From assembly GCA_008694505.1 (NCBI GenBank), contig VZDJ01000090.1, positions 6,999,521 to 7,063,520 of the forward strand: 64,000 nt of DNA. The letters run 5' to 3'. Below, in pieces: positions 62,501 through 64,000 of the stretch; the first letter of the stretch is position 1, and each line of letters opens with the position of its first letter. The notes beneath the pieces were generated by a model. That model had not been told where the DNA came from. It saw only the letters and a list, made by a program, of their open reading frames with translations, and did not search any database. Both the position numbers and the translations under genes were made by a program. Origin of the DNA: Cyanoderma ruficeps (taxonomy: Eukaryota; Chordata; Aves; Passeriformes; Timaliidae).

Positions 62501-64000
62501 CTATCAGCTGCTGTGCACACTAGTCAGGGCACATTTTCCCGGCCCGCAGTCAGTGCTTAACAGGCTGCTGGCTAAGGAGAAGTCTGTAGAAGAGACAGTG
62601 AAGGCAGACAGCTCTTCCTTTGGGAAGCACCAGATCAACACAGCCTCTCCTATAATACATTGCTCACAGATAAGAAGTTCAGGCACAGTAACTTGAACAG
62701 AGACCAAATAAAATTTACACACAGACCACGGCTCCTGGGACCATGCCACAAGACATGGAATCAACCACCCTCTCTCCTCTCTGAATCTCTGAGTAAGCTC
62801 CAAGCCCTGATTCTCTGGCTTCAGCTTTGTATATTTTCATCATTATAATCAGCTTGACAATGCAGGGGAAAATGTCAGGGGTATTTGTTTTCACTGTACG
62901 TGGACTCCCTCCTCACCTGTTACACGATTAGGCAGTTACATAAATGGCCCAAGATGTCACATTCCTCACACGAGCACTGACCCTTGAAATAAACCAGGCA
63001 ACATGACTCTGAGTAGCTGGAGGGTCTATTTGTGAGAGGATTTGCTAAGCAGGGCTGCAGTATAGGGTGTTCTTTCCATCTTCATGACTGTGTTCATCAG
63101 TGGATCATCATCTGCAGACAGAGACATTCAGACAGCCATGATGCTGAGAGTTTCCATGTTCTGTTCCAACACTGGATGCACATCAATGGGATACCAGTAA
63201 CGTTTCCCTCATCTTCCTTTTTCTGAGGAAATGGAAAAAGGGCAATCAATCACAAGTGCACCAGCTTGTTTCCTTGTTTAAAAACAAGTAGATGACCTTG
63301 AATAAGATTTTCTCTCCCATTCCTCTCTTCACACTGGCTATCTGATCTAGAGCCCACAGAAATCTGTGAAAACTTTTAAGCCAGACTTCTAAGGGCTCTA
63401 CAGTCAACCCTTTTTCATCTACCCCTTTCAAACATACCCAGCACTTTTTGCAGCACAGTATATTCAATAATCTGCTGTCATTCACCTGCAGACTGCAAAG
63501 ATTTTCGCAGTCATTAACAACACACAATAATAGAAGCAAATATTATTCAGTGGCTGATTCTACGGCTCCTGAAAATGAATCTAAGCAAGGAAAAAGGATT
63601 GATCCAGAATGGCACTGAGCTAGTGCCATGACTCCAAAAGAAATCCTGCTCTCTCTACTGTAAGAAACGTTTTGTCTCCTAGCATACTGGATTCATTTTG
63701 AAAAGACTGTGAAGGCAACAGGTAGTGAACACCATCCCTATTTCTCAAGGCAACTTTCTGAGGGGGATTCTCACATGTTGTTGTCCTCTAACACACTATC
63801 AGACCATATTGTCCAACTGTCAGAAAGGGCAAAGCACCTGAGCAAGTCTGATGGTAATGCCAGTAGTCCATCCAGTGATCCCCCAAGGGATACTTGCCTC
63901 CAAGCCATAGGTAATTGAAACATAATTGTCTACGAATTCACACAACCAAGAACAGGGCTTGTTTAGAGATTATATATTCCACAAACGAATGACCTGTTAT
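56600..64000. other. Intergenic DNA, no gene recognised
   Basis: No exon of a known family was recognised on either strand. The stretch has A-runs near 58085 and 58128-58143 and scattered short open frames. The frame at 58779-59114 is the longest but is not supported by protein features. Unrecognised short exons of a neighbouring gene cannot be excluded. Confidence 0.5.

Overview
The window is vertebrate nuclear DNA, most likely from a bird and probably a songbird. It is gene-poor and intron-rich, with GT-AG exons. It carries several CR1-type LINE fragments in both orientations and a class II (ERVK-like) endogenous retrovirus. No bacterial-style operons, rRNA, tRNA or CRISPR arrays were seen. 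The species call is inference from the repeats and the protein sequence.

Layout. (1) 1-5609: intergenic DNA with no recognisable gene. (2) 5610-9690: a two-exon gene on the + strand. It joins in phase to a 99-residue basic protein that I do not recognise, with an in-frame stop before the ATG and a poly(A) signal just after the stop codon. (3) 9690-15530: intergenic DNA with a long AT-rich hairpin (11690-11812) and a CR1 scrap. (4) 15535-42715: the complete dermatopontin gene (DPT), + strand, four coding exons (299, 126, 108 and 67 nt), 199 residues, with a TATA box and a roughly 1.3 kb 3' UTR. Its introns hold a GGAA/TTCC microsatellite, CR1 pieces, a 132-bp tandem duplication and a probable solo LTR. 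(5) 42716-48224: CR1 copies and otherwise unassigned sequence. (6) 48366-55380: a 7.0-kb provirus on the - strand with two LTRs, a primer-binding site, gag repeats, and protease, reverse transcriptase and integrase remnants. No env is recognisable. (7) 55525-64000: a CR1 reverse-transcriptase remnant, then no recognisable gene.

The most interesting object is the provirus. Most of it has lost cytosines on the window's + strand (G-to-A in viral sense). Losses fall mainly after T or C, while AC and GC dinucleotides are largely spared. The LTR next to the primer-binding site is nearly untouched, and the distal LTR and pol are heavily changed. This is what single-strand cDNA editing by a cytidine deaminase (AID/APOBEC family) would leave. 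The provirus is also flanked by direct repeats of about 143 bp instead of the usual 4-6 bp duplication, which suggests an aberrant integration or an assembly error. In mammals DPT lies between XCL1 and ATP1B1; neither gene was recognised here.
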